A stretch of DNA of 44,257 nt from Gammaproteobacteria bacterium (GCA_028819495.1 JAPPLI010000009.1:1-44257); one strand, 5' to 3'. Shown: positions 24,174 to 33,557, counted from the first letter of the stretch. Notes: generated by a model from the letters alone, not told the origin. Numbers and translations are program-made.

Positions 24174-26009
24174 ATGCCGACACTGGATTTCAAAGGTAAG
24201 CAATTTGTTTACGCGCATCAACTGAGTGTGCCGTACCGGACTCTGGAAATGGACCGGAAAAAATCCTTTCCCGCAAAGGATGCGCCAGAGGAAGGCAACC
24301 TGATTATCCATGGCGATAACCTGCACGCGCTCAAGGCCCTGATGCCGCGTTATGCCGGGCGGGTGAACTGCATCTACATTGACCCGCCGTACAACACCGG
24401 CAATGAAGGATGGGTTTACAACGATAACGTCAATTCGGACCTGATGAAACGTTGGTTGAAGGAAAACGGCGAGGTGGATAGGGAGGACCCGGAGCGTCAC
24501 GACAAGTGGCTGTGCATGATGTGGCCGCGCCTGCAACTGTTGCGCGAACTGCTGGCCGAAGACGGCGTGATCTTTATCTCCATTGACGACAATGAACAGC
24601 ACCGTTTACGCCTGCTGGTGGATGAAATTTTCGGGGAGGAGAACTTTGTTGCCAACATAATCTGGCAGAAGAAATACAGTCCGGCAAATGACGCGGAGTA
24701 TTTTTCCGATAATCATGACTTTGTTGTCTGTTATGCAAAGAACAAATCGAAGAATGGTGACAATGGAGAAAAGACCACAGCTTGGGAACGCAATCTCCTG
24801 CCTCGAACTGCGAAAGCAGATAAACTTTACAAGTATGACGATCAGGATGGGAGAGGTCCTTGGCAGTCCGGGGATTTAAGTGTCAAAACCTATTCGCCCG
24901 AATACGATTATCCAATCGTTAATCCCAGCACCGGAAAAGAATACAACCCGCCAGAAGGAAGGTGTTGGATAACAAGCAGGGAGCAAATGCAGGTATGGAT
25001 AGATGGGAACAGAATTTTCTTTCCGCCGGGGGGCAAAAGCGTTCCAAGAATGAAACGGTACCTGAAAGAGGTTCAGCAAGGCATCGTCCCCCTGACCATC
25101 TGGACTTATGACGAGGTGGGTCACACCGATGGCGCCCGTAAACTCATCAAGGAGATTTTCAGTGACCGGCAAAAACCTTTCGACAATCCCAAAGCGTTCG
25201 GCTTGTTACAGCGAATAATTTCTATTGGGGCAAACAAAGACGCCATTATCCTCGATTCCTTTGCCGGTTCCGGCACTACAGCGCACGCAGTCCTGGCCCT
25301 GAACCAGCAGGATGGGGGCAATCGCAAGTTCATCCTGGTGGAATGTGAGGACTACGCCGACAGCATCACCGCGGAGCGTGTCCGGCGGATTATTAGTGGT
25401 TACAAGTACACCACCGTAGAGAAAACGGAATTAATGAGTGAAAACTTGACCTGGGCGAAGATTAAAAAAGCAACAGGGTTGACAGGACAGGTTGAGGAAG
25501 TCGAAGACCTGTACGGCAATGAATATGATCGGATAAAAAAAACGGTCAAAGACAGCAAACTTATAGTCACCGGAGAGAAAGATACAAGCGAGCAGGCCAA
25601 CGGGCTGGGCGGCAGTTTCACCTACTATACCCTGGGCGAAGAACTCAACATTGAGAACCTCATCACCGGTAAGAGTATACCCGATTACGATGCGCTGGCG
25701 CGTCACGTGACCTATACCGCTACGGGCGTGACTTTGGAGAAAATCAAATCCGGCAAGGATTATCTTTTCGGTGAGACCGAAGATTACTGCCTGTACATGA
25801 TTTATCGCCCGGACCTGACGTTTCTGCGCTCCGCCGAATCCGCGCTGACGCTGGATCTGGCGGGGCGCATCGGGAAGACAGCACAGCAAAAAAACAAGAC
25901 CGCCCTCGTGTTTGCGCCGTGGAAATTCGTCTCCCAGAAAGACCTGAGCAAACAGAAGATTACTTTCTGCCAGTTGCCCTACGCCATCCACCGTCTTTTC
26001 GGAGACTAG
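24174..26009 (+). CDS. Type III restriction-modification methyltransferase (Mod)
   Basis: The 611-residue protein is an N6-adenine methyltransferase of the beta class. The catalytic motif DPPYNTG is at 70-76 and the SAM-binding motif LDSFAGSGTTAH follows at about 360, in the order typical for Mod subunits. The target-recognition region should lie between them (about 170-330). Mod both methylates one strand of an asymmetric site and directs the Res subunit to it. The res gene follows after 3 bp. The gene is uninterrupted, unlike most of its neighbours. Confidence 0.93.
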   Translation: MPTLDFKGKQFVYAHQLSVPYRTLEMDRKKSFPAKDAPEEGNLIIHGDNLHALKALMPRYAGRVNCIYIDPPYNTGNEGWVYNDNVNSDLMKRWLKENGEVDREDPERHDKWLCMMWPRLQLLRELLAEDGVIFISIDDNEQHRLRLLVDEIFGEENFVANIIWQKKYSPANDAEYFSDNHDFVVCYAKNKSKNGDNGEKTTAWERNLLPRTAKADKLYKYDDQDGRGPWQSGDLSVKTYSPEYDYPIVNPSTGKEYNPPEGRCWITSREQMQVWIDGNRIFFPPGGKSVPRMKRYLKEVQQGIVPLTIWTYDEVGHTDGARKLIKEIFSDRQKPFDNPKAFGLLQRIISIGANKDAIILDSFAGSGTTAHAVLALNQQDGGNRKFILVECEDYADSITAERVRRIISGYKYTTVEKTELMSENLTWAKIKKATGLTGQVEEVEDLYGNEYDRIKKTVKDSKLIVTGEKDTSEQANGLGGSFTYYTLGEELNIENLITGKSIPDYDALARHVTYTATGVTLEKIKSGKDYLFGETEDYCLYMIYRPDLTFLRSAESALTLDLAGRIGKTAQQKNKTALVFAPWKFVSQKDLSKQKITFCQLPYAIHRLFGD

Positions 26010-26012
26010 GCG

Positions 26013-28583
26013 ATGCGCCCCAAGGAATTTCAGACACAGGCATTGGACGTATTTGAACAGTTTCTGGCCGAACTGAAAAAACAGCAGGACGAGGCAACAA
26101 AACGCATCACCATCCTGGAGCAGGCTGGCCTCTCCGTCAGCGATAACGACCGGGACTATTTCGCCAAAACCTGGGAAGAGTTGGGTCGGCGCGGTGTCCT
26201 GCCCCGCGTCAAGGAGAAGGACGGTTCCTTGTCAGTGCCGCGTTACGTCAGACGGCAGGACAGCCATGGCCGAACCATACCCCACGTCTGCATGAAACTG
26301 CCCACCGGCGGCGGCAAGACCTTGCTGGGCGCGGCGGCAATCGAACGGAAGCGACCGGCCGCCGGCCTCGTGCTCTGGATCACGCCATCTCGCGCAATTT
26401 TCCGACAAACCTGGCGGGCGTTTGCGCACCGTCTGCATCCCTACCGGCAATCTCTGGAACGTGCCTGTGGCGGGCATGTCAAACTGTTGAAAAAGACCGA
26501 TGCGTTCACGCTTGCTGACGTGGAAAACCACCTGTGCGTGATGCCGCTAATGTTGCAGGCAACCGACCGTGAAGATCGGAACTTCCTTAAAATTTTCCGT
26601 GACAGCGGCCACTATCCTTCCTTCTTTCCCGAACCGGACGACAAGACCGCGAATGATGATTTGCTGACAAAACATCCCGACCTGGAGAAGACCGAAACCG
26701 GGGCAGTCAAACACAGCCTGTTTAACGTGCTCAAGACCACCCGCCCCATTATCGTGCTGGACGAGGCGCACAACGCGTATACCAGAAAACGGCGCTTACG
26801 CCTGAGTGAGTTCAACCCGCGTTTTATCCTGGAACTGTCCGCAACGCCGGAAATCGGGGTCAGCAATATCCTGGTAGACGTTCCGGGAGCGGCCTTGAAG
26901 CGGGAAGAGATGATCAAGCTGCCGTTGAACATACACAACATTGAAAATGTCGATTGGAAATACACGCTTTCCAAGGCCAAGGAGCGGCTGGATATCCTTG
27001 AACAGGAGGCCCGCCAGTTACGTGGCGAAAGCGGGCGCTATATCCGTCCGATCATGCTGATCCGCGTGGAGCGGGTGGGGCGCGACCAGCGCGACGGTCG
27101 GCACGTCCACGCCGAAGACGTCCGCGAATACCTGGCGACACAACTCCGCGTGCCGGAAGATTATATCCGGCGCAAAACCGCGGAAAAAGACGAGATAGCT
27201 GACGAAGACCTGCTGTCCCCTTATTCCACAGTCCGTTACATTCTGACGAAGGATGCCTTGCGCGAAGGCTGGGACTGTCCTTTTGCCTACGTGCTTACCT
27301 TGCTCGACTCCACCAGCACGACCCGAGCCCTGACACAAATGACGGGACGGGTTCTGCGCCAACCGGATACCGAACTGACCGGACGGGCGCGGCTTGATGA
27401 GTCCTATATCTATTGCTTTGATCGCAACGTCGGCGAGGCAATGCAGGATGTCAAGCGCGGCCTGGAACAGGAAGGCATGGGAGACCTGGGCGACCTTATC
27501 CGCAGCGGTCCTGATGTCACAGGTAACGGCGGCGCCAAATTGATCACTGCGCGAAAACGCGAACAGTTCCGGGACTTGCAACTTTTCCTGCCGCAGGTTC
27601 TACATCGCGCCGGTCGGCGTTACCGTCCGTTGGACTACGAAAACGACGTATTGGGTAAGGTGGACTGGCGCTCGATTGCAACGGCGCCGTTGGACATGGA
27701 TTATGCGACTATAGGCGAAATCCAGGAACATCACTCCCTCGTTGACCTGCCTGGCTTCGACCACGATTCAGACCGGACAACGGTTGACGTGGAGAAAAAT
27801 CTCACGGCTGAATTTTTCAGCCGCCGTATTTACGAAACACTGCCGAATCCCTACCTGGCCGGACAAGTGGTGGAGGGAATGCTGCACACGTTACGGAGTC
27901 AGGACTATACCGATGAAGATATATTTGACCGCCGTTACGACCTCTCCGAAATCCTGAAGCGCCGATTAGCCGAACTCATAGAGCACGAAAGCCAAGCTGT
28001 TTTTCAGCGCAAGTTGCAGAGCCGGGACATTCGATTTGAACTTATCGCTGACGAGGACGGGTTTGAATTTGCGGAGGAACTGGAGAAGGTAGTGGGGAAA
28101 AACCAACTGCAACTCTTCGATCAACACGACGAACTTTTGCAGAAGTCTTTGTATGAAAAAGTGTATGCCCATGAATTTAACGGTCTGGAAAAAGACTTCG
28201 CGATTTACCTGGACGGTTATAGCGCGGTGACCTGGTGGCATCGCTTTGCCGCCCGGCAGGACTACGGCCTGCAGGGGTGGAAGCGTCACCGCGTGTATCC
28301 TGATTTTGTCGTGCTGGTGCAACCCGGCAACGGCAAGACCCGACGGGTGTTCGTCATAGAAACCAAAGGATTGCAGTTGGCCGGCAACGCGGATACTGAA
28401 TACAAGAAAAAATTATTTGACGTACTTGAAACAGCGGAACCACGGGCGGTTGAGTACGGCTCGGTAAAGCTGTCAAAGCCGAGGCGGAAAAAACATCCCA
28501 TGTCCTTGACCATGTTGTTTGAGGACAATTATCGGCAGGACTTTGAAAAGTTGCTAGCGCAGAACCAAGTTGACGCAACGTGA
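26013..28583 (+). CDS. Type III restriction enzyme, Res subunit
   Basis: The 856-residue protein is an SF2 helicase-like ATPase with a C-terminal nuclease. Walker A PTGGGKT is at about 97-103, the DEAH box (IVLDEAHNAY) at about 247, and LSATPEIG follows. Helicase motif VI is seen in ALTQMTGRVLRQP. The C-terminal endonuclease shows the PD-(D/E)xK signature: YPDFVVLV at about 761 and VIETKG at about 781. All motors and nuclease residues are present, so the enzyme looks active. Together with Mod it cuts DNA when two unmodified sites are met. Confidence 0.93.
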   Translation: MRPKEFQTQALDVFEQFLAELKKQQDEATKRITILEQAGLSVSDNDRDYFAKTWEELGRRGVLPRVKEKDGSLSVPRYVRRQDSHGRTIPHVCMKLPTGGGKTLLGAAAIERKRPAAGLVLWITPSRAIFRQTWRAFAHRLHPYRQSLERACGGHVKLLKKTDAFTLADVENHLCVMPLMLQATDREDRNFLKIFRDSGHYPSFFPEPDDKTANDDLLTKHPDLEKTETGAVKHSLFNVLKTTRPIIVLDEAHNAYTRKRRLRLSEFNPRFILELSATPEIGVSNILVDVPGAALKREEMIKLPLNIHNIENVDWKYTLSKAKERLDILEQEARQLRGESGRYIRPIMLIRVERVGRDQRDGRHVHAEDVREYLATQLRVPEDYIRRKTAEKDEIADEDLLSPYSTVRYILTKDALREGWDCPFAYVLTLLDSTSTTRALTQMTGRVLRQPDTELTGRARLDESYIYCFDRNVGEAMQDVKRGLEQEGMGDLGDLIRSGPDVTGNGGAKLITARKREQFRDLQLFLPQVLHRAGRRYRPLDYENDVLGKVDWRSIATAPLDMDYATIGEIQEHHSLVDLPGFDHDSDRTTVDVEKNLTAEFFSRRIYETLPNPYLAGQVVEGMLHTLRSQDYTDEDIFDRRYDLSEILKRRLAELIEHESQAVFQRKLQSRDIRFELIADEDGFEFAEELEKVVGKNQLQLFDQHDELLQKSLYEKVYAHEFNGLEKDFAIYLDGYSAVTWWHRFAARQDYGLQGWKRHRVYPDFVVLVQPGNGKTRRVFVIETKGLQLAGNADTEYKKKLFDVLETAEPRAVEYGSVKLSKPRRKKHPMSLTMLFEDNYRQDFEKLLAQNQVDAT

Positions 28584-28598
28584 AAATTCAAACCGCAC

Positions 28599-28623
28599 AG
28601 GGACAGATTTGAAATCTGTCCCT
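28599..28623. terminator. Perfect palindrome AGGGACAGATTT, possible bidirectional terminator
   Basis: Arms 28599-28610 and 28612-28623 are perfect 12-bp inverted repeats around one base, followed by TTTATTTT. It lies 15 bp after the res stop and 22 bp before the end of the convergent GST gene. It belongs to the GGGACAGATTT repeat family also seen at 20421. Terminator function is inferred from position. Confidence 0.6.
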
Positions 28624-28645
28624 TTATTTTAAAGAACTGAACTGC

Positions 28646-29350
28646 TTACCTCTCGGCAGCCCCAGCCACCGATGCCGCAGTCTGCCCGAACATTATCCTG
28701 CGGGCTTCCTCGTCCTTCTCCAGCGGGCGGCGCAGTTCTTTGCCCAGGTCCTTGCCGGCGGCCACGGCGGGCCTGGCCTGCATCCGCTCGTCCCAGGCCT
28801 TGACGCGGGGGAACTCATCCAGGCTCTGCTTCAGCCGTTCATGCACCACGACCCAGGGCCAGGAGGCCATGTCGGCGATGGAGTACTCCCCACACAGGTA
28901 GTCCTTGCCTGCCAGTTGCTTGTTGATGACGCCTAACAGGCGGTTGTACTCATCACCGTAACGCTTGATGCCGTATGCAATCTTCTCCGGTGCGTAATTG
29001 GTAAAGTGGCCGGCCTGCCCAGCCATGGGCCCAAGTCCGCCCACCTGCCAGAACAGCCATTGCATTACTTCGATACGTTCACGCGGGTCCGCCGGCAGGA
29101 ACCGCCCGGTCTTCTCCGCAAGGTACATCAGTATGGCGCCTGACTCGAACACGGAAACCGGTTCCCCTTCAACGTCATGGTCAACGATGGCAGGCATGCG
29201 GTTGTTGGGGCTGATTGCCAGAAATTCCGGCTTGAACTGATCTCCCCGCCCTATGTCCACGGGGACCAGCCGGTATTCAAGTCCGCACTCTTCCAGCATG
29301 ATGGAGATTTTCCAGCCGTTGGGGGTCGGCCAGTAATACAGGTCTATCAT
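28646..29350 (-). CDS. Glutathione S-transferase, YfcG/YghU-like (nu class)
   Basis: The 234-residue protein has an N-terminal thioredoxin-fold domain starting MIDLYYWPTPNGWKISIML. The TPN segment (Thr9, Asn11) matches the active site of YfcG-type enzymes, which have no catalytic Ser, Tyr or Cys at the usual place. NNRMPAIVDHD, with the cis-proline, and FESGAILMYLAEK bind glutathione. The C-terminal helical domain includes YSIADMASWPWV, the N-capping box. Such proteins act as glutathione-dependent disulfide reductases. A strong ribosome site GGGAGG lies about 8 bases before ATG. Confidence 0.9.
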   Translation of the reverse strand: MIDLYYWPTPNGWKISIMLEECGLEYRLVPVDIGRGDQFKPEFLAISPNNRMPAIVDHDVEGEPVSVFESGAILMYLAEKTGRFLPADPRERIEVMQWLFWQVGGLGPMAGQAGHFTNYAPEKIAYGIKRYGDEYNRLLGVINKQLAGKDYLCGEYSIADMASWPWVVVHERLKQSLDEFPRVKAWDERMQARPAVAAGKDLGKELRRPLEKDEEARRIMFGQTAASVAGAAER

Positions 29351-29470
29351 TGGTTTTTCCTCCCCGGTTTCCTGTCAATTAATTTGGATGCGGTATGAAA
29401 CTATATGATGGCAGAATTGGTCTATTAGTCTATACTGGTAAAGAAAGGAATTGTCCAAAAGGTGCTACGA

Positions 29471-30061
29471 ATGATCTTACTTCGGTTTCTTTTTCGGGTA
29501 TTGCTGCCCATTCTTATTGTCTTACCCATAACCGCTTATACCCAGTCAATGACCGTCATCGGCGGGGGGTCATACGCCCGGAACTGTTACATGTCTTCCA
29601 CCCTGGCGATCCAGTTGAACTCGGCATCCGATGCGGATATAGAGGAATGCAACCAAGCGATCCTCCATGGGCGGTTGACCCGCAAGGACCTGCTGGCCAC
29701 CTACGTCAACCGGGGCATCCTGTACGGCGCTATGGAAGACTACCAGAAAGCGCTTAAGGACTACCGGACCGCTATAGACCTGGGGCCGGAAACGGGCGAG
29801 GTCTATGTGAACCTGGGTAATCTCTACCTGCTGAGTCAGAAGTACGACGTAGCGATAGAGCAATACACCACCGGCATTGAACTGACCCTGACGAAAGACC
29901 ATATCGCCCATTTTAACCGCGCCATGGCTTACGAGAACAACAAGGAATTTGCCAATGCCGAGGCCGACTACCGCCGCGCCATAGAGTTGTCCCCGGAGTG
30001 GGTCCTGCCCCAGTTGCGCCTGGAACGCCTGCTTAAAAAAGCGCAAAAGCAAAATACCTAG
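29471..30061 (+). CDS. Exported TPR-repeat protein
   Basis: Starting at ATG 29471, 8 bases after AAAGG, the 196-residue protein has a signal peptide (MILLRFLFRVLLPILIVLPI, cleaved near AYTQS). Three tetratricopeptide repeats follow: TYVNRGILYGAMEDYQKALK, VYVNLGNLYLLSQKYDVAIE and AHFNRAMAYENNKEFANAEA. TPR units mediate protein-protein contacts, so it is probably a periplasmic or lipoprotein-like scaffold. No lipobox cysteine is visible. A GTG at 29462 is an alternative start but is too close to the ribosome site. The role is unknown. Confidence 0.8.
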   Translation: MILLRFLFRVLLPILIVLPITAYTQSMTVIGGGSYARNCYMSSTLAIQLNSASDADIEECNQAILHGRLTRKDLLATYVNRGILYGAMEDYQKALKDYRTAIDLGPETGEVYVNLGNLYLLSQKYDVAIEQYTTGIELTLTKDHIAHFNRAMAYENNKEFANAEADYRRAIELSPEWVLPQLRLERLLKKAQKQNT

Positions 30062-30065
30062 CGTA

Positions 30066-30100
30066 TTAAAGGTACCTCTAAAAATTAGAGGTGCCCTTAA
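30066..30100. repeat. CCTCTAA-family palindrome, copy D
   Basis: Arms 30066-30081 and 30085-30100 match inverted at 14 of 16 positions around AAA. The right arm, TTAGAGGTGCCCTTAA, is that of copy C with an extra tail. It starts 4 bp after the TPR stop, where it could end transcription. On the minus strand it closes a decayed reading frame (LDQIKGTSNF, then stop). Confidence 0.85.
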
Positions 30101-30289
30101 TTTGATCAAGAGTCCAAGTCTTATCAATTATCTCCTCTAGCATCGGCACTTGATTAATGTGCGCGGACCCAAAATTTCTCAACCTTGTCGCTTGATTTTT
30201 AGCCGACTGCGGTTGTCAAACAATTCAGGAAAACGGCAGTACCATAATCCACTTTCAATCAGTAGAAACGACGGATTGTATGTAAGCAT
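30101..30289 (-). pseudogene. Decayed gene of unknown family, frameshifted and truncated
   Basis: From ATG 30287-30289 the frame reads MLTYNPSFLLIESGLWYCRF, then PELFDNRSRLK, and is closed by a stop at 30179. A shift at the A-run near 30200 restores coding-like text: NQATRLRNFGSAHINQVPML, then EEIIDKTWTLDQI, which runs into repeat copy D. A one-base loss in the run of adenines would explain this. I do not recognise the family. The plus-strand frame across the same bases (30150-30344) looks like a shadow. Confidence 0.45.
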
Positions 30290-30344
30290 AGTAGAAGATA
30301 TTTGTCACACAGAGATGAAATTTTTACCATCCAAAATTAGATAA

Positions 30345-30563
30345 TACTATTTATAGCAGATAAATTTTTTGTATTAATAATCAGGTGGTAAACTTGGATA
30401 TGTAATTTGTTGAAATGAATTTGCAAAATGGTTTTGACTCCCAACTCATCACCAAGTTGCTTATGATCCGATTGCCGTCATGTAACTTTTTGTTTTATAC
30501 GTGTTCGCCAAAAATAGACCTGTTTCAGCTATCACCAGACATTCGATATAGGAGATTATAGGG
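30345..30563. other. AT-rich stretch without a gene
   Basis: No convincing reading frame or repeat is seen. The base composition is much more AT-rich than the housekeeping blocks, like the following restriction genes. It should contain the promoter of the type II system, but no clear -35/-10 pair stands out. Confidence 0.4.
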
Positions 30564-31439
30564 TTGCGGAATCATACAAAAGCAAGTTTCAGGGATTATC
30601 GGAAAGATGGTCATCTTTGGATAACCTTGTCAACGGGTGAGTACTATCCTGACGTTCTTCCTTTTGCATGTGAGTTGTATAAACCTGTTCTGGTAACATT
30701 TGGTCAATTATTGAAGTCTGCTCATTCATCGACAAACCTTTTCCTGTCGATAGCTGATACAGACTCTCAGTGGATGAGAATTCAATTGTGTCGAGTGTTC
30801 AGAAAATATGTGAGTCCGGAAACTCCCGTCGAAATGCTCAAAAAGAAATCTGCGGCCAAGAGGATATGTAAACAATTTGGAAAATAGTTTCGTCCGATTC
30901 ATGAAATCCAATCACAATTTCTCACTCGCCCAATACCTGATGAAGCATTGTGCGCCGTTCTATGGGAATATAAAGACCGTGGAAAGAAGGGTTATGACTT
31001 GACTGAACGACTCTTTGAGATAGTACGAGAACGATTTCGCGGACTTGACATTATTGGGCCAGAACGTGCTGGTAAAGATATTATCTTAGGCGAGTTATTT
31101 GAGAATTATCCAAAACCAGACCGCCCAGTTGACTTTGTCCTCTTGAAAAACAAAAAGCCTGTAGCAGTTGGTCTTGCGAGGTATGACTCAGACCGGGGTG
31201 GCGCACAAGAAGACGATAGAACCGGCCAATATCGTGACTGTGCAACCGAGGTTCTGAATTATTCCAAGCATCAGGGGTTAAACCTGAAAGTAATATTTCT
31301 TAATGACGGCCCTGGCTTGCTTCTCGGATCGATGTGGCGAGATTATTCGGACATCGAAGATGTTTGGGACGGTAAAGTTAAGGTCGTAACACTGAGGATG
31401 TTTCCAAAACGAATAACCACACAATCGCTGCTTTCATAA
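30564..31439 (+). pseudogene. Probable type II restriction endonuclease gene with an in-frame amber stop
   Basis: Two frames, 30564-30887 and 30948-31439, are in the same register, and the bases between them stay open (FRPIHEIQSQFLTRPIPDEA). A single TAG at 30885-30887 interrupts what would be a 291-codon gene. It starts with TTG, preceded by GGAG about 9 bases upstream. The second half holds RPVDFVLLKNKKPVAVGLARYD, cut here as VDFVLL, KKPVAVGL and YDSDRGGAQEDDRTG. This could be a PD-(D/E)xK-like core, but the match is loose. The methyltransferase gene follows after 10 bp, which is the main reason for the call. Composition is AT-rich, suggesting transfer. A sequencing error or readthrough is possible. 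Confidence 0.6.
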
Positions 31440-31449
31440 CGGATTAACA

Positions 31450-32838
31450 ATGGCAACAGGCATTCCTAAAAGGCAAACATCCACCTCCAATAATAAGGTT
31501 CACCTTGCCTATGAGGGGAAAAAACCGGTAGAAGAAATTGTTACAGGCGATCTGATTCAATTTGACAGAATTTATTCCCAAGCAGGGGCTGGAATGCCCC
31601 CGAAAGACGACATGTCAGATCAGACGTTATCCACTGATTTGCATAAACGACTCTACTTCGGCGATAACTTGGATGTGCTCCGGTTGCTTATTCTTGACCC
31701 TGTTATATGTGGAAAAGTCAATCTAGTATATATAGACCCGCCATATGCAACACAAAGCCGGTTTATTTCCCGTAAGCAGTTAAATGCCTATGAAGACACA
31801 TTAGCTAGTGCTGAATACATCGAATTTTTACGCCAACGTCTAATATTGCTACATAAACTGCTATCAAAAAACGGTTCTATATACCTTCATCTTGATGAAA
31901 ATATGATTTTTGAGATGAAGATAGTAATGGATGAAATATTTGGTGCTTCCAACTATAGAAATATGATAGTGAGGAAGAAGTGTAACCCCAAGAATTACAC
32001 TCGTAAGACTTACGGAAATATAGCAGATTTCATCCTCTTTTATACGAAATCAGACAGATATGTATGGAATAAACAAACAGTACCTTTATCTGAAGATAGT
32101 AAGAAAGAATATTACTACACTGAAGAGCGGACCGGACGTAAATTTATGAAGGTCCCTATTCACGCCCCTGGTTCTCGAAATGGTGAAACCGGAAAACCCT
32201 GGAAAGGCAAAATGCCTCCTCCTGGCAAGCACTGGCAGTACACTCCAAAACATCTTGATGAGATGGATGCTCGTGGAGAAATATGCTGGTCAAAAAATGG
32301 AAACCCTCGTAGAAAAGTTTATTTGGATAAACATCCCGGTGTCGCGATACAAGATATTTGGTTGGATTTTCGTGATGCGCATAATCAGAACATCAAAATA
32401 ACGGGCTATCCAACGGAAAAAAACTCGGATTTAATAAGAAGAATCGTGGCAGCTTCTTCTAATCCTGGTGATTTGGTACTTGATTGCTTTGCCGGCTCCG
32501 GTACAACACTGGCTGTAGCAGATGACATGCAACGAAAGTGGGTGGGAGCAGATAATAGTATAGAAGCTTTAAAAACCATCCTGCATCGCTTTGAAAATGG
32601 ACTTCAACCAATGGGAGATTATGTTGACGTACCAGTTCGCAGCAAACAACATGACAATGATCAGCAAACAATATTTAGTTCACTGGGATCGAATACAACA
32701 TTTTCCCAAAATCAGACTTCTCCAGCCCATCGAACCATAAGTGATTTCACGCTGTTTGCGCCAAGCGACAATCCGGCAGACGTGTTTGAGATAGTCAATG
32801 AATGGCAAAAGCGTATCAATAGCGATGGTGCTTTATGA
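31450..32838 (+). CDS. Type II DNA methyltransferase (beta-class, N6-adenine or N4-cytosine)
   Basis: The 462-residue protein has DPPYA at 96-100 (IDPPYATQSRF) and the SAM motif LDCFAGSGTTLAVADD at about 345-360, in the DPPY-first order of the beta class. RKWVGADNS, after the SAM motif, matches motif II. The region between should recognise the site. It follows the broken endonuclease-like gene, so it would now be a solitary methylase. Composition is more AT-rich than the flanking genes. A short tail after residue 400 is low in conserved motifs. Confidence 0.9.
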   Translation: MATGIPKRQTSTSNNKVHLAYEGKKPVEEIVTGDLIQFDRIYSQAGAGMPPKDDMSDQTLSTDLHKRLYFGDNLDVLRLLILDPVICGKVNLVYIDPPYATQSRFISRKQLNAYEDTLASAEYIEFLRQRLILLHKLLSKNGSIYLHLDENMIFEMKIVMDEIFGASNYRNMIVRKKCNPKNYTRKTYGNIADFILFYTKSDRYVWNKQTVPLSEDSKKEYYYTEERTGRKFMKVPIHAPGSRNGETGKPWKGKMPPPGKHWQYTPKHLDEMDARGEICWSKNGNPRRKVYLDKHPGVAIQDIWLDFRDAHNQNIKITGYPTEKNSDLIRRIVAASSNPGDLVLDCFAGSGTTLAVADDMQRKWVGADNSIEALKTILHRFENGLQPMGDYVDVPVRSKQHDNDQQTIFSSLGSNTTFSQNQTSPAHRTISDFTLFAPSDNPADVFEIVNEWQKRINSDGAL

Positions 32839-32859
32839 GATGTTCCCAGAGCGACTGAT

Positions 32860-33465
32860 ATGCCGGACTATGCCGACATCACCGACTACCTGCAGAAAAG
32901 AGATAACCGATTAGGCGCCATTATCGGGGAAATCGGCGCCTGCAGGTTGACAAAGCGCCCTGCCGACCTCGAGTTCCTGGTGGGGGTAATCATCAGTCAA
33001 CAATTATCCACGGCGGCGGCGGATGCCATTATCGCCCGCTTTCGGGCGCTCTTCCCCGGAGGAAAAATCACCCCTGATGGCGTGCTGGGAAAACCCGATG
33101 ACAAACTACGGGCAACCGGACTGTCCGCAAGAAAGTGTCACTACATCAAGGACCTTTGTAACAGAATCAGGAACAACTCGCTGGATCTCACGGAATTACC
33201 GTCAGCAGATGATGACACCATCCGCCGCGAGTTGACACAGGTCAAAGGCATCGGCGACTGGACGGTGGATATCTACCTGATGTTCGGTCTGGGGTGGCCG
33301 GATGTGTTTCCGCTCAAGGACCTGGCATTACGGAGGGCTGTGGCATCAGCCTATGGGGTCGCTCAGGATGATATGGCAGCGATGCTGAAAGTAGCCGAAA
33401 ACTGGCGTCCCTACAGGAGCGTCGGTTCCTGGTATTTATTTCGTTACGGGGATAGAAATTCCTGA
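32860..33465 (+). CDS. DNA-3-methyladenine glycosylase II-like (HhH-GPD, AlkA type)
   Basis: The 201-residue protein is a HhH-GPD base-excision glycosylase lacking the N-terminal domain of E. coli AlkA. The helix-hairpin-helix is TQVKGIGDWTVDIYL at about 126-140, and the catalytic aspartate is Asp154 in FPLKDLALRRAV. LVGVIISQQLS at 40-50 is the usual helix near the base pocket. It removes alkylated purines from DNA. No iron-sulfur cysteines are present at the end, unlike EndoIII/MutY. It starts 21 bp after the methyltransferase but its composition is that of the core genome, so it probably marks the edge of the island. Confidence 0.9.
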   Translation: MPDYADITDYLQKRDNRLGAIIGEIGACRLTKRPADLEFLVGVIISQQLSTAAADAIIARFRALFPGGKITPDGVLGKPDDKLRATGLSARKCHYIKDLCNRIRNNSLDLTELPSADDDTIRRELTQVKGIGDWTVDIYLMFGLGWPDVFPLKDLALRRAVASAYGVAQDDMAAMLKVAENWRPYRSVGSWYLFRYGDRNS

Positions 33466-33474
33466 AGGGGACAA

Positions 33475-33526
33475 GGGGACGGACCCCCGCTTACAACATG
33501 CCGGGGCATGCTTGAAATCCGTCCCC
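33475..33526. repeat. Hairpin repeat after the glycosylase gene
   Basis: Arms GGGGACGGA (33475-33483) and TCCGTCCCC (33518-33526) are perfect inverses. An inner pair CATGCC and GGCATG lies between them. It begins 10 bp after the glycosylase stop and may end its transcript. The sequence is similar to, but not the same as, the GGGACAGATTT repeats. Confidence 0.55.
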
Positions 33527-33557
33527 GCCGGCCCGCCAGGTAGTTACACTTCCACAA

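Noticed and set aside
30150..30344. 64-codon plus-strand frame
   Set aside because: It lacks coding character and lies over the decayed minus-strand gene.
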